Shown in pieces: positions 34,408 to 43,290 of a DNA stretch of 64,000 bases. Numbering within the stretch: the first letter of the stretch is position 1; every line of letters begins with the position of its first letter. The position numbers were made by a program, and so were the translations under genes. The notes beneath the pieces were generated by a model. That model had not been told where the DNA came from and did not search any database. It saw only the letters and a list, made by a program, of their open reading frames with translations. Origin of the DNA: DASVBE01 sp963770375. GTDB taxonomy: Bacteria; Actinomycetota; Actinomycetes; Streptosporangiales; Streptosporangiaceae. Location of the stretch: assembly GCA_963770375.1 (NCBI GenBank), contig CAVYPM010000010.1, forward strand, positions 1 to 64,000. Reading direction: 5' to 3'.

Positions 34408-34872
34408 CTACGGGAGGGAGGGCGGCCGGCCGCCGGCGATAGTCGTGGCGATGGCCTCGCGGACGTAGCTGGCGAGCACGCCGGGGTCGGCGCGGTCCGG
34501 CCAGTGGAAGGTCTCGCTGGGGGTGAAGACCACCTGGCCGGTATCCGGGCTCACCGGCTTGCCGGGCCCGGCGGCGATCGACAGCATGCCCGCGCCGCCG
34601 CAGTCCTCCGCGTTCCACGGCATCAGGTGCAGGTGGTACGTCATGCCGTCCAGTTCGCCCTCGACGACTCCGTACTGGGCCGGCCGCCGGTACCACGGGA
34701 TCTCCTGCCGGTCCCGGTACCGCCCGCCGAGCAGGGCCGCGGTCTGCTGCAGCAGCTGGTTGCCGGCCGCGCGGTCGGCCGGGGTGCCCAGGGCCTTGAT
34801 GCTGAGCCGGACCATCACCACGACGATTCCGAGCACGAACGCGCCGCCGACCAGGGCGAGGAACACCTCCAC
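34408..34872 (-). CDS. Single-pass membrane protein, hypothetical (154 aa)
   Basis: It starts at a GTG (34872). The N-terminal membrane helix MEVFLALVGGAFVLGIVVVMV is followed by a soluble domain of about 125 residues with a mixed strand pattern (QYGVVEGELDGMTYHLHLM). No catalytic motif or known family recognised. The last residues (RPPSLP) are low complexity. It stands alone between the oxidase operon and the LuxR-type gene. Confidence 0.72.
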   Translation of the reverse strand: MEVFLALVGGAFVLGIVVVMVRLSIKALGTPADRAAGNQLLQQTAALLGGRYRDRQEIPWYRRPAQYGVVEGELDGMTYHLHLMPWNAEDCGGAGMLSIAAGPGKPVSPDTGQVVFTPSETFHWPDRADPGVLASYVREAIATTIAGGRPPSLP

Positions 34873-34943
34873 CGCTGCCTCCGCCTGCCGCCTGCCCGCC
34901 TGGAGCCGCCCGCCGAGCGGGCATTCGCGGTTATGGTACGGGG

Positions 34944-37381
34944 ATGGAGGGGTCCGCGGCCGGTCCGCCGGCCGCTGGGATACAGGGGTTCCCGGTCGCC
35001 TTAACGAGCTTTGTCGGCCGGGCCGGGGCGCTGCGCGAGGCCGGTGACCTGCTGGCGGAGTACCGGCTGGTCACCGTGACCGGGCCGGGCGGGGTGGGCA
35101 AGACCCGGCTGGCCGGCGAGGTGGCCCGGCAGGTCGCGGACCGGTTCGCGGACGGGGCCTGGCTGGTGGAGCTGGCCGCGGTACCGGACCCGGCGCAGGT
35201 GCCTTCCGCGATGGCGGCCGCGCTCGGGGTGCGGCCGCCGCCGGGGGTACTCGGCGACGGAGGCGCTAACCCGGGTGCTGGCCCGGCGCCAGCTGCTCGT
35301 CGTGCTGGACAACTGCGAGCACGTGATCGGCGCGGCCGCCGCGCTGTGCGGTGAGCTGCTGCGGGCCTGTGATGATCTGCGGATCCTGGCCACCAGCCGG
35401 GAGGCGCTGCGGATCGCGGGCGAGGCGGTGTACCGGCTGACGCCGCTGCCGGTGCCGGATCCCGAGGCTGGGGACGCCGACGCCGGCGCGGAGGCGGTGG
35501 CGCTGTTTGCCGACCGGGCCCGGGCGGCTGACGCGGGGTTCGCGCTGACCGGGGCGAACCGCGGTGACGTGGCCCGGCTGGTGGGCCGTCTGGACGGGAT
35601 GCCGCTGGCCATCGAACTGGCCGCGGCCCGGGTGGCGGCGCTGGGGCTGGCCCCGCTGCTGGGTGAGCTGGATGACCGGCTGGCGCTGCTCGCGGGCGGC
35701 GACCGGCTGGCGGCCGGGCGGCACCGGTCGCTGGCCGCCGCCGCGGAGTGGAGCTACCGGCTGCTGGACGAGACCGAGCAGCGGGTCTTCCGCTGGCTGT
35801 CGGTGTTCCCGGCGCCGTTCACGCTGGCGGCCGCCGAGGCGGTGGCCGGCCAGGACGCGGCCCCGGCGGTCCTGCACCTGGTGGAATGCTCGCTGCTGAT
35901 CCCGCCCCAGCCCGGCCCGGACGGCCGGCTGCGCTACAGCATGCAGCAGGTCCTGCGCAGCTACGGCCTGGGCCAGCTGGCCGAGACCGGCGAGCAGGCG
36001 CCCGCGGAGGCAGCCCTGGCCCGGCATGCCCTGCAGATAGCCGAGGAAGCCGCCGCCGGGCTGTGGACCATCGACGGCGAAGCGGCCGCGGCCCAGTGGC
36101 TGGACGCCGAAGACGCCACCACGGCAGCGGTGCTGACCTGGGCGGCCGAACATGACCTGGATACCGCGCTGCGACTGGCCGCCGCCCTGGGTCAGTGGTG
36201 GGAGCTGCGCGGCCGGCTGGTCAGCAAGCTCGGCCTGCTGTCTGCCCTGGCCGGCCGCGCCGAACCCGGCAGTTCCGGATGGCGCGGCCTGCAGTGGTGG
36301 ATCGCCCTGATCAATAGGACAGTCTCGGCGATCCGAACAGGCTGATGGAGCACTGCGCCGAGGTCGTGGCGGTGATCGGGGATCAGGAGCCATCCCGGAC
36401 GCTGGTCGATTGCCTGACCGATCAGGCGTTCGCCCTATCCAATCTCGGCCGGATACCGGAGGCGTACGAATTCGCCCGCCGATCGCTGGCTATGTCCCGC
36501 GAGCTTGGCTACCCGCTGGGCGAACTTTATTCACTGACAAATCTGATCATCGCCGCCGTTGCAGGACGGCGACCCGGAGGGTGCCCTGCGGTTCGCCCAG
36601 CAGGCGGAACAGGTTCAGGGGATCCCCGGGTTCGCCGTCAGGCTGCGCAGCTACCTGATGTTTGCGGTGCTGATGGAGGCCGGTGACCTGACTGCCGCCG
36701 AGCGGGTAGGCGCGGCCACGCTGGCCAGCGCCCGGGCGGTGGGCGACCTGTCGACCGTCATGTCCCTGCTGACCTTTCTGGTGACCCTGGAAACGCGGCT
36801 CGGCCGCCCCGCTGACGCGGCTGCGCACCTGCGCGAGGCAACTCACCTCATGCTGCGCACGGATATCCGGTTCGAGATGATCAACGTTCTCTGTGGGTGC
36901 GGGGAACTGTGCGCGGCCACCGGGCGGTTCGCCGACGCCATAACAGCATGGGCCGCCCACGATGCAGTCCTACTGCAACGTGGGCAACCGTCCACGGGCA
37001 CGAACCCGCGCCGAGAAGATCTCCTGCGCCAGAAGACGCCTTGCGCAAGGCCAGACGGGCCCTGGACCCCGACCGGATCCGCCGGGCCGAAGAACGCGGC
37101 GCGGCGATGAACCCGGCCACCGCCGCCGAGTACGTCCTGATGCTGACCGCCCCCGACCCAGCCGCCCTCGGACGGGGCAGGCGATGCCGGGGAACCTCAG
37201 CGCCCGGGAACGCGAACTGGTCACCCTGGTCGCGCAGGGCCGCACCGACGCGGAGATCGCGGCTCAGCTGTACATCAGCATCCGCACGGTCCGCTCGCAC
37301 CTGGACCGGATCCGGGACAAGACCGGCTGCCGCCGCCGCGCCGACCTGACCCGCCTGGCCCTCAGCACCGGCCTGCTCTAG
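34944..37381 (+). pseudogene. LuxR-type regulator with NB-ARC-like ATPase, five frameshifts
   Basis: In pieces, this is a complete large ATPase regulator of about 810 residues. Walker A is G-P-G-G-V-G-K-T-R-L near residue 52. After a shift near 35258 come Walker B (L-L-V-V-L-D-N-C-E-H) and the G-M-P-L-A-I-E-L-A-A-A motif. Shifts near 36322 and 36558 break the TPR-like helical region. After shifts near 37000 and 37180 the C-terminal LuxR HTH appears intact (LSARERELVTLVAQGRTDAEIAAQLYISIRTVRSHLDRIRDKTG). Five separate breaks in 2.4 kb is more than elsewhere in the window, so the gene is probably decaying even if one or two breaks are assembly errors. The HTH alone could be expressed from 37184. 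Confidence 0.8.
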
Positions 37382-37389
37382 CCGCCTGT

Positions 37390-37403
37390 GGGTAGTCCTA
37401 CCC
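37390..37403. promoter_or_regulatory. GGGTAG-TC-CTACCC palindrome
   Basis: A perfect 6-base-arm inverted repeat nine bases after the LuxR-type gene and 117 bases before the small membrane protein gene. Palindromes of this kind are typical targets for LuxR-type HTH dimers, so it may be the site through which the broken regulator controlled the next gene. Confidence 0.45.
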
Positions 37404-37519
37404 CGCCGCGGGCGCCGCGCGGAAAGGGGTAATCCGCCCGCTGCCGAACCCCCGGTGACCTGCGCGAACCTGTCGGTGCAAGGCCGGAACGGCCGGCCTG
37501 CAGAGCACCTGGAGACACG

Positions 37520-37848
37520 ATGTCCGCACTGATTTCCCGTCGCCCCCACTCCCCCGTCGCCGCGCGCGTGCGCCGGTTCGCCGCGGTCCTGGCCGCGGCC
37601 GGCGCCGGCCTGCTGGCCTGGATCGCCGCCGTCCCGGCGGCCTCCGCGGCGGGCCCGCTCCCGTTCGGCGAAGGTGCCACCGTCCCGCCCGGCCCGCGTC
37701 GCACTCCGTGATCCGCGTCGTCCAGGGCGGCGGCATGCCCGGCTGGCAGATCGCCGCGATCGCGGTGGCCGCCGCCCTGGTCGCCGCCGCGGCCGCGGTG
37801 TTCCTTGACCGCGCCTGGTCCAGCCACCGCCCCGCCCGCGCCGCCTGA
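37520..37848 (+). CDS. Small secreted/membrane protein, frameshifted
   Basis: The start at 37520 has GGAGA upstream. The first frame gives a long signal sequence (FAAVLAAAGAGLLAWIAAVPAASA) and ends early at 37711. In the next frame the protein continues V-I-R-V-V-Q-G-G-G-M-P-G-W-Q-I-A-A-I, a membrane helix, and D-R-A-W-S-S-H-R to the stop at 37848. Repaired length is about 109 residues: signal, short exported loop, one C-terminal helix. This layout is common in actinobacteria next to LuxR-type regulators. Break near 37695 at a short C/G run. Function unknown. Confidence 0.6.
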
Positions 37849-37922
37849 TGCCCGCCCCCGCCCGCAGCACTGGCCGGGCCCGGACCATCGGAGGTCCGGG
37901 CCCGGCTGGTGCCTGCCCGCCG

Positions 37923-38372
37923 TCAGCCGGCCGGCGCCCCGAGCCTGGTGTTGCGGAAGAGATAAACGCCGACCGTGACCCCGCTGATAACGGTGGCCTC
38001 GCCGCTGACAAGGACCCGCGCCGTGCTGGTTTCGCCGGTGACCATGAAGTAATAGCCCGCGTGCTCGAGCCGCCAGCCGAGCTTTTCTATCTCGCCCAGG
38101 ATGGCGGCCGAACTCGCCACGGACCGCTGGCTGTCCGTGCTGCCGAACCCGGCGCTCCCGGTGTGCGCGCCGACCTGCAGCTGGATCTCGAAGAAGGCCT
38201 GGCCCGCCTCCATCGCCGCGGTCGCCGCCCCCAGCGGCGAAGCCAGCCACTGCGCCCGCTGACGTTCCTCCGCCGCCAGCCGGGCCTGCTCGGCCCGCTG
38301 CGCCTCCGCCTGGGCCTCCGCCGCCTCCCGCTCCCGCCGCGCGGCTTCCCTTTCCTCGCTGCTTTTGAACAC
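37923..38372 (-). CDS. Hypothetical protein with N-terminal charged coiled coil (149 aa)
   Basis: It starts M-F-K-S-S-E-E-R-E. Residues 4-42 are an Arg/Glu/Ala/Gln coiled coil. The C-terminal half (residues 60-149) is a mixed alpha/beta domain with GEIEKLGWRLEHAGYYFMVTGE, and ends VISGVTVGVYLFRNT, a pattern seen in a family of actinobacterial proteins of unknown function. No membrane segment. No operon partner is evident. Confidence 0.7.
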   Translation of the reverse strand: MFKSSEEREAARREREAAEAQAEAQRAEQARLAAEERQRAQWLASPLGAATAAMEAGQAFFEIQLQVGAHTGSAGFGSTDSQRSVASSAAILGEIEKLGWRLEHAGYYFMVTGETSTARVLVSGEATVISGVTVGVYLFRNTRLGAPAG

Positions 38373-38448
38373 GCCATTCCCCGTTCGCCGCCGTCACGAC
38401 GGAGCGTACCGAGAATATGGCCCGCCGCCGGCCCGGAAATGGCCGGCG

Positions 38449-38943
38449 TCAGCGGCCGGTGGTGCCGTCGATCTGCTCCCTGATGATGTCCGCGTGACCG
38501 GCGTGCCGGGCGGTCTCGCTGGTCATGTGGGCCAGGACCCAGCGCAGCGTGTGCCGGTTGCCCTCGACCGGGATGACGAAGCGCGCGTCCGGGTGACCGG
38601 CGGCCCGGATGGCACGGTCGCTGTCCTCTATCGCGGCCCGGTAGTCCAGGAGGACGTCGGCGGCGGCCCGGCCGGCCGGGACGGTCATGCCGTGCTCGCT
38701 GTCCGGGTCCCAGGCGCCGCCGGCGAGGTGGTGGCCGAACCAGTACCGCTCCGCCTCGGTCAGGTGCTGGATGAGACCGAGGATGGACGTGCCGCTGCCG
38801 ACCAGGACGCGGCGCAACTGCTCGCCGGACAGCCCGTCGGCCTTCTTCAGCACGCAGTGCCGGGCGAACGAGAGGAACGCCAGGGCGGTGCCGAGCTCGC
38901 CCGAGTCGTCCCGTGGCACTGGCTCCCGCTGCGTCTCCGCCAT
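38449..38943 (-). CDS. DinB-family (DUF664) protein
   Basis: 164 residues forming the four-helix DinB fold. Metal-ligand histidines are suggested at the usual positions: I-Q-H-L-T-E-A-E-R-Y-W-F in the second helix and M-T-S-E-T-A-R-H-A-G-H-A-D in the last. FLSFARHCVLKKADGLS opens the first helix. Actinobacterial members include mycothiol-dependent transferases, so a thiol-transfer or detoxification role is possible but unproven. It stands between the coiled-coil gene and a divergent SDR gene, 46 bases apart. Confidence 0.85.
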   Translation of the reverse strand: MAETQREPVPRDDSGELGTALAFLSFARHCVLKKADGLSGEQLRRVLVGSGTSILGLIQHLTEAERYWFGHHLAGGAWDPDSEHGMTVPAGRAAADVLLDYRAAIEDSDRAIRAAGHPDARFVIPVEGNRHTLRWVLAHMTSETARHAGHADIIREQIDGTTGR

Positions 38944-38989
38944 GGCGTCACCGTAACCCCGGTGATCCCCGGCCTGCGATCATGCTCGG

Positions 38990-39769
38990 ATGACCGATGA
39001 TGTTGCGGCCGGCCGGGAGGCCCGGGCCGGGCAGGTGGCGCTGATTACCGGGGGCTCGGCCGGGCTGGGGCTGGAGATCGCGATGGCGCTGGCGCGGGCG
39101 GGCACGGACGTGGTGCTGGCCAGCCGGTCGGCGGAGCGCTGCCAGGAGGCGGCCGCCCAGGTGTCCGCGCAGACCGGGCGGCGGGCCGACGGGTTCGCCT
39201 GCGACGTCACCGACGAAGCGGGCGTGGACGGCCTCGTGGACCGGGTGCTCGGCCGGCACGGGCGGCTGGACGTGCTGGTCACCAGCGCCGGGATCCAGGC
39301 CCGCGGCACGATCGACGAACTCGACGTGGCCACGCTGCGGGCCTGCCTGGACACCAACGTCGTGGGGACGTGGCTGGCCTGCCGGGCCGCGGCCCGGCCC
39401 ATGCGCGCCGCCGGGTACGGGCGGATCGTGACGCTGGCCAGCGCGCTGGGCCTGGTGGGCGCGGCGGCCAGGACCGGCTACACGGCCAGCAAGGGCGCGG
39501 TCGTCCAGCTCACCCGCAGCCTCGCCGTCGAGCTGGCCGGGACCGGGATCACCGTCAATTCCCTGGCCCCCGGGCCGTTCCGCACGCCCCTCAACGAGGG
39601 CATGGAGCACGACCCGCAGTTCCAGCGGTTCCTGGGCAGCGAGATCCCGCTGCACCGGTGGGCCGAGCCCGGCGAGCTGTCCGCCGCCGCGCTGCTGCTC
39701 ACCGACCCGGGGGCCAGTTTCATCACCGGCACGATCCTGACCGTCGACGGCGGCTGGACCGCCCACTGA
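38990..39769 (+). CDS. Short-chain dehydrogenase/reductase
   Basis: 259-residue classical SDR with cofactor motif T20-G-G-S-A-G-L-G27, the N-x-G-like segment T-S-A-G-I-Q and active-site S151, Y164 and K168 (Y-T-A-S-K). D71-V-T near strand 4 and the substrate-loop start P-G-P-F-R-T-P-L-N are standard. The C-terminus T-V-D-G-G-W is that of the FabG/gluconate-5-dehydrogenase-like group. The cofactor is probably NADP or NAD (A-S-R-S-A-E-R after strand 2 favours NADP). Substrate unknown. Confidence 0.9.
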   Translation: MTDDVAAGREARAGQVALITGGSAGLGLEIAMALARAGTDVVLASRSAERCQEAAAQVSAQTGRRADGFACDVTDEAGVDGLVDRVLGRHGRLDVLVTSAGIQARGTIDELDVATLRACLDTNVVGTWLACRAAARPMRAAGYGRIVTLASALGLVGAAARTGYTASKGAVVQLTRSLAVELAGTGITVNSLAPGPFRTPLNEGMEHDPQFQRFLGSEIPLHRWAEPGELSAAALLLTDPGASFITGTILTVDGGWTAH

Positions 39770-39796
39770 CCCGGCCCACCGTTCCCGCCGGCCAGC

Positions 39797-39963
39797 GAAA
39801 TTCGTTTCCGCTACGGCTGTGGCTGGCCTAACGTGACAGGGACCCACTGGCTGCCGTAGGGAGAAGGCCCGTTGTACCGCTGAGCCCGGAGACACTGCCC
39901 TCCTGGCTTCCTCAGCGGCGGCCGGGCTCCTGGTGTCTCGACGAAGTTTCCGGAGACCACCAG
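39797..39963 (+). promoter_or_regulatory. Attenuator-like leader of the ABC-F gene
   Basis: A promoter-like TTTCCG-18-TAACGT (39805-39834) is preceded by an AT-rich AAATT. A ribosome site AGGGAGAAGG (39858-39867) then precedes a four-codon frame TTG-TAC-CGC-TGA (39872-39883, encoding M-Y-R). Its stop lies in arm CCGCTGAG (39877-39884), which pairs with CTCAGCGG (39911-39918), or via GAGCCCGG (39882-39889) with CCGGGCTC (39922-39929). GAGACAC pairs with GTGTCTC (39933-39939), which can instead join CTGGTGTCTC to GAGACCACCAG (39953-39963), five bases before the ABC-F ribosome site. Ribosome stalling at M-Y-R would shift this balance. Confidence 0.6.
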
Positions 39964-39979
39964 CCACGGGAGCCTTTGC

Positions 39980-41587
39980 ATGTCATCGCCTTCCCCTGTC
40001 ATCACCTGTTCCGGCCTGGACTTCGCCTGGCCCGACGGGACCCCGGTGCTCACCGGCGTCTCGCTGGCGATCGGGCCCGGCCGTACCGGCCTGATCGGCG
40101 TCAACGGGTCCGGCAAGTCGACGCTGCTGCGTCTGATCGCCGGTGAGCTCCGGCCCGCCCGCGGCTCGGTCGCGGTGGCCGGCGAGCTGGGCTACGTACC
40201 TCAGGACGTCACGCTTACTGCGGGCCTCCGCGTAGACGAGGCGCTCGGCGTCGCGCCCGTCCTGGCGGCGCTGCGCGCCATCGAGGCCGGTGACCCGAGC
40301 GAGGAGAACTTCGCCCTGGTCGGCACCGGCTGGGACGCCGAGGAGCGGACCCGGGCCGCGCTGGCCCGGCTGGGCCTGGAGCACGTGCCGCTGGACCGCC
40401 GCGTCGGTGAGCTGTCCGGCGGCGAGTCGATGCTGCTCTGCCTGGCCGCCCAGTTCCTGCGCCGCCCCGCGGTGCTGCTCCTGGACGAGCCGACCAACAA
40501 CCTCGACCGCGCGGCCCGGGACCGGCTGCTCGACGCCGTCCGCTCCTGGCCCGGCACCCTGGTGCTGGCCAGCCACGACCGTGAGCTGCTGGAACTAGCC
40601 GAGCAGATCGGCGAGCTGCGCGGCGGGGAGCTCCGCTGGTACGGCGGCAGCCTCTCCGGCTACGAAGCCGCGGTGGCCGCCGAGCAGGAGGCCGCCGAGC
40701 GCACCGTCCGGGCCGCCGAATCCGACGTGCGGCGGCAGAAGCGCGACCTGGCCGAGACCCGGATCAAGCTCGACCGGCGGGTCCGCTACGGCCAGAAGAT
40801 GTACGACACCAAGCGCGAGCCCCGGGCCGTCATGCGGATCCGCAAGCGGCAGGCCCAGGTCTCCGCGGCCAAGCTGCGCGGCACCCAGCTCGACCGCCTC
40901 GACGACGCGGCGAAGCGGCTGGCGGCCGCCGAGGAAGCCGTGCGGGACGACAGCGAGATCCGGATCGACATGCCGGAAACGGCGGTGCCCGCCGGGCGCA
41001 CGGTCCTCACGCTGTCCGGGGTCCGGCTCCGGTACGGGGCGCGTGCCGAGCTGACCGTGCGCGGGCCCGAGCGGATCGCCGTGACCGGCCGGAACGGCGC
41101 GGGCAAGACCACGTTGCTGCGGACGATCGCGGGCGAGATCCCGCCCGCCGCGGGCGAGGCCCGGACCGCGGTCCCGGTCCGCTACCTGCCGCAGCAGCCC
41201 GGCCTCCTCGATCCCGGGCTGACCGTGGCGCAGAACGTCGCCCGGGCCGCGCCCACCGCGACCGGCAACCAGATCCGGGCCCGGCTGGCCCGGTTCCTGT
41301 TCCGCGGGCGGCGAGCCGACCAGCTGGTTAGCACCCTGTCCGGCGGCGAGCTGTTCCGGGCCACGCTGGCCACGCTGCTGCTGGCCGAGCCCGCCCCGCA
41401 GCTCCTGCTGCTGGACGAGCCGACCAACAACCTCGACCTGGCCAGCGTCCGCCAGCTCACCGGGGCGCTGGCCGCCTACCCGGGCGCGCTGCTGGTGGCC
41501 AGCCACGACGTGGAGTTCCTGCGCGACCTGGGGATCACCCGGTGGCTGCTGCTCGACGGCGAGCTGACCGGCACCAGCCCGCTCTGA
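39980..41587 (+). CDS. ABC-F family ATPase (ribosome protection / antibiotic resistance type)
   Basis: 535 residues with two ABC domains and no membrane region. Domain 1: G-V-N-G-S-G-K-S-T, signature L-S-G-G-E-S, Walker B L-L-L-D-E-P-T-N-N-L-D. The inter-domain linker is a highly charged helical pair (about 230-320, with DVRRQKRDLAETRIKLDRR). Domain 2: G-R-N-G-A-G-K-T-T, L-S-G-G-E-L, L-L-L-D-E-P-T-N-N-L-D. ABC-F proteins bind the ribosomal E site and either tune translation or dislodge antibiotics. The compact size and the attenuator-like leader favour the antibiotic-resistance subgroup, but the drug class is unknown. RBS GGGAG. Confidence 0.9.
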   Translation: MSSPSPVITCSGLDFAWPDGTPVLTGVSLAIGPGRTGLIGVNGSGKSTLLRLIAGELRPARGSVAVAGELGYVPQDVTLTAGLRVDEALGVAPVLAALRAIEAGDPSEENFALVGTGWDAEERTRAALARLGLEHVPLDRRVGELSGGESMLLCLAAQFLRRPAVLLLDEPTNNLDRAARDRLLDAVRSWPGTLVLASHDRELLELAEQIGELRGGELRWYGGSLSGYEAAVAAEQEAAERTVRAAESDVRRQKRDLAETRIKLDRRVRYGQKMYDTKREPRAVMRIRKRQAQVSAAKLRGTQLDRLDDAAKRLAAAEEAVRDDSEIRIDMPETAVPAGRTVLTLSGVRLRYGARAELTVRGPERIAVTGRNGAGKTTLLRTIAGEIPPAAGEARTAVPVRYLPQQPGLLDPGLTVAQNVARAAPTATGNQIRARLARFLFRGRRADQLVSTLSGGELFRATLATLLLAEPAPQLLLLDEPTNNLDLASVRQLTGALAAYPGALLVASHDVEFLRDLGITRWLLLDGELTGTSPL

Positions 41588-41762
41588 GGTGGATGCACGT
41601 GCAGATGCACGCCGCCGGCCGGTGTAAACACGGGCGAGCCGGGTAGCCCCCATTGCTGCTGCTCCGAGCGCCCTGACCCTGCCGCGCCGATGGCGGCCGG
41701 CGATCGCGTTCTCCGCTGGCGAGCAGTTACCCAGCCCCCCATTACCGGACGGAGCGGTCGGC

Positions 41763-42044
41763 ATGGCGGTACGAGAGCCCGCGGATCAGCCCTATCAGGC
41801 GCTGCACGACGCCAACGATCAACGCACCATCGAGGCCGCGGGCCGCAACCGGAAACTGGCCGCGACGGCCCTGATGCGGCTGGGCTCCGACTGCCCGCCG
41901 GAGTTTGAGGAGGTCGGGACCGAGGTGATCCTGCACTCCGAGTACTCCTGGACGCAGATCGCCGAGAGGCTGGGCGTGACCCGCGGCCAGGCCGTCTACC
42001 GGTTCCGGCGGCTGCTGGCCGCGGCCGGCGTAGCGGGCGACTAG
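41763..42044 (+). CDS. Stand-alone WhiA-type HTH protein (93 aa)
   Basis: 93 residues resembling the C-terminal helix-turn-helix half of the sporulation regulator WhiA. It begins the domain with D-A-N-D-Q-R-T-I-E-A-A, continues LAATALMRLGSDCPPEFEEVG (in WhiA, ALR-LGD---P-HL--AG), and ends SWTQIAERLGVTRGQAVYRFRRLL in place of the usual S-L-E-E-L-G...T-K-S-A-V. The N-terminal LAGLIDADG-like domain of WhiA is absent. It may bind DNA alone or compete with full-length WhiA. Convergent with the nitrilase-fold gene, four bases away. Confidence 0.68.
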   Translation: MAVREPADQPYQALHDANDQRTIEAAGRNRKLAATALMRLGSDCPPEFEEVGTEVILHSEYSWTQIAERLGVTRGQAVYRFRRLLAAAGVAGD

Positions 42045-42048
42045 GCCG

Positions 42049-43116
42049 TCACTTCTCCGGCGGCACCCAGATGTCCCGCTCGTGCATCAGCTCGACCTGC
42101 TTGTCGATGACCTCACGGCGGTATTCGGCGTGCCCGTACGGGACCCGGTCGAGATAGAGGTTCTTCGGGTAGACCGGCTTCTCGTAGATGAGCTGGTACT
42201 GCTCGGTGGTCAGGTCCTTGATCCAGTTGTCCCACTGGGCGCTGGCCCGGAACTGGCGCAGCGCCTGGACGTCGACCGTGCCCGCGACCCAGGAGGAGCC
42301 CCCGCTGTAGTCGTGCCGCCCGACGATCTGGCCGCGGTAGTCGATCACCGCTGACCCGCCGCCGAAGGTGTCGATCGGCGTGGTCGACTCCGCGTCCAGG
42401 TAGTACGTGCCCACGTTGCAGGCGATCAGGTAGAAGTTGTTGTCCAGCGCCCGCGCCCGGTTCTGGATCTCGAACAGGCCGTTGCCCACGTGCGGGTGCG
42501 GGTACGGGCCGCGGTACACGACCTCGGCGCCGTTCATGGCCAGGCCGCGGGCGTTCTCCGGGTACGACCCCTCGTTGGCCATCAGGAACCCGAGCCGGCC
42601 GATCTCGGTGTCGGCCACCGGGTAGAACGCGTCCAGGTTGCGGCCGTACAGCTCGACCCACTTGTCCCACACGTTGTGCGGCGTGACCGAGTGCTCGACC
42701 GGCAGCAGCGGCACCACCTTGTGATGCCGGAGGATCACCTCGCCCTCGGGGCTGAGGATGAACCCCACGTTGAAGAACCGCCCGGGGAACTCGGGGTGCC
42801 TGGCCTTCGCCTGCCCCATGATGTACGCGTTCCACTGCCGGGCCAGCGCGCCGAGGTAGTCCGTCTCCGGGCCAGGGACATCGATCGCGCATTCCCGCGC
42901 GAACGTCTCGTGGTCCAGGTCGAGGACCTCGTCGTTGAAGCCCTGCAGCGCGCCCTCGGGAATGCAGATCAGCCGGACCGGCAGGTCCAGGCTGGACAGC
43001 CACGACGCGGCCTTGATCAGGTGCGACAGATGCTCGAGGTTCACGGCGATGTCATCCCGGCGGCGGATGCCGCGCATCGTGGGCACCAGGCCAAGGGCCT
43101 GATAGGGCTCGATCAT
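42049..43116 (-). CDS. Nitrilase-superfamily protein lacking the catalytic cysteine
   Basis: 355 residues with the carbon-nitrogen hydrolase fold. Catalytic-triad Glu is E54 (I-C-I-P-E-G) and Lys is K133 (H-H-K-V-V-P). Where the nucleophile Cys should be (G-x-x-I-C-Y-E-x-x-F-P-E) the sequence reads G176-F-L-M-A180-N-E-G-S-Y-P-E, so Ala replaces Cys. The rest of the fold is intact: A-R-G-L-A-M-N-G-A-E-V-V-Y-R, then E-I-Q-N-R-A-R-A. Length and C-terminal extension resemble aliphatic-amidase-like members. It may be a non-catalytic binding or scaffolding protein. Divergent from the Mo-hydroxylase operon, 174 bases apart. Confidence 0.85.
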   Translation of the reverse strand: MIEPYQALGLVPTMRGIRRRDDIAVNLEHLSHLIKAASWLSSLDLPVRLICIPEGALQGFNDEVLDLDHETFARECAIDVPGPETDYLGALARQWNAYIMGQAKARHPEFPGRFFNVGFILSPEGEVILRHHKVVPLLPVEHSVTPHNVWDKWVELYGRNLDAFYPVADTEIGRLGFLMANEGSYPENARGLAMNGAEVVYRGPYPHPHVGNGLFEIQNRARALDNNFYLIACNVGTYYLDAESTTPIDTFGGGSAVIDYRGQIVGRHDYSGGSSWVAGTVDVQALRQFRASAQWDNWIKDLTTEQYQLIYEKPVYPKNLYLDRVPYGHAEYRREVIDKQVELMHERDIWVPPEK

Positions 43117-43290
43117 GGCTAATCCCTTCAGTTCCCGTCCGTCTGCCGGGCCTCCGGCTCAGTCTGCCGGACCACCGGCGGGGCGGTATTGCCATCCGCT
43201 GGCGCACGCGCAGATACTTGGGCGGACCGGGCGGCCCAGGCGACCGCACGGCTTTACCTGGGCCACGCACCGGAAGGCGGGAAAGCCAGC

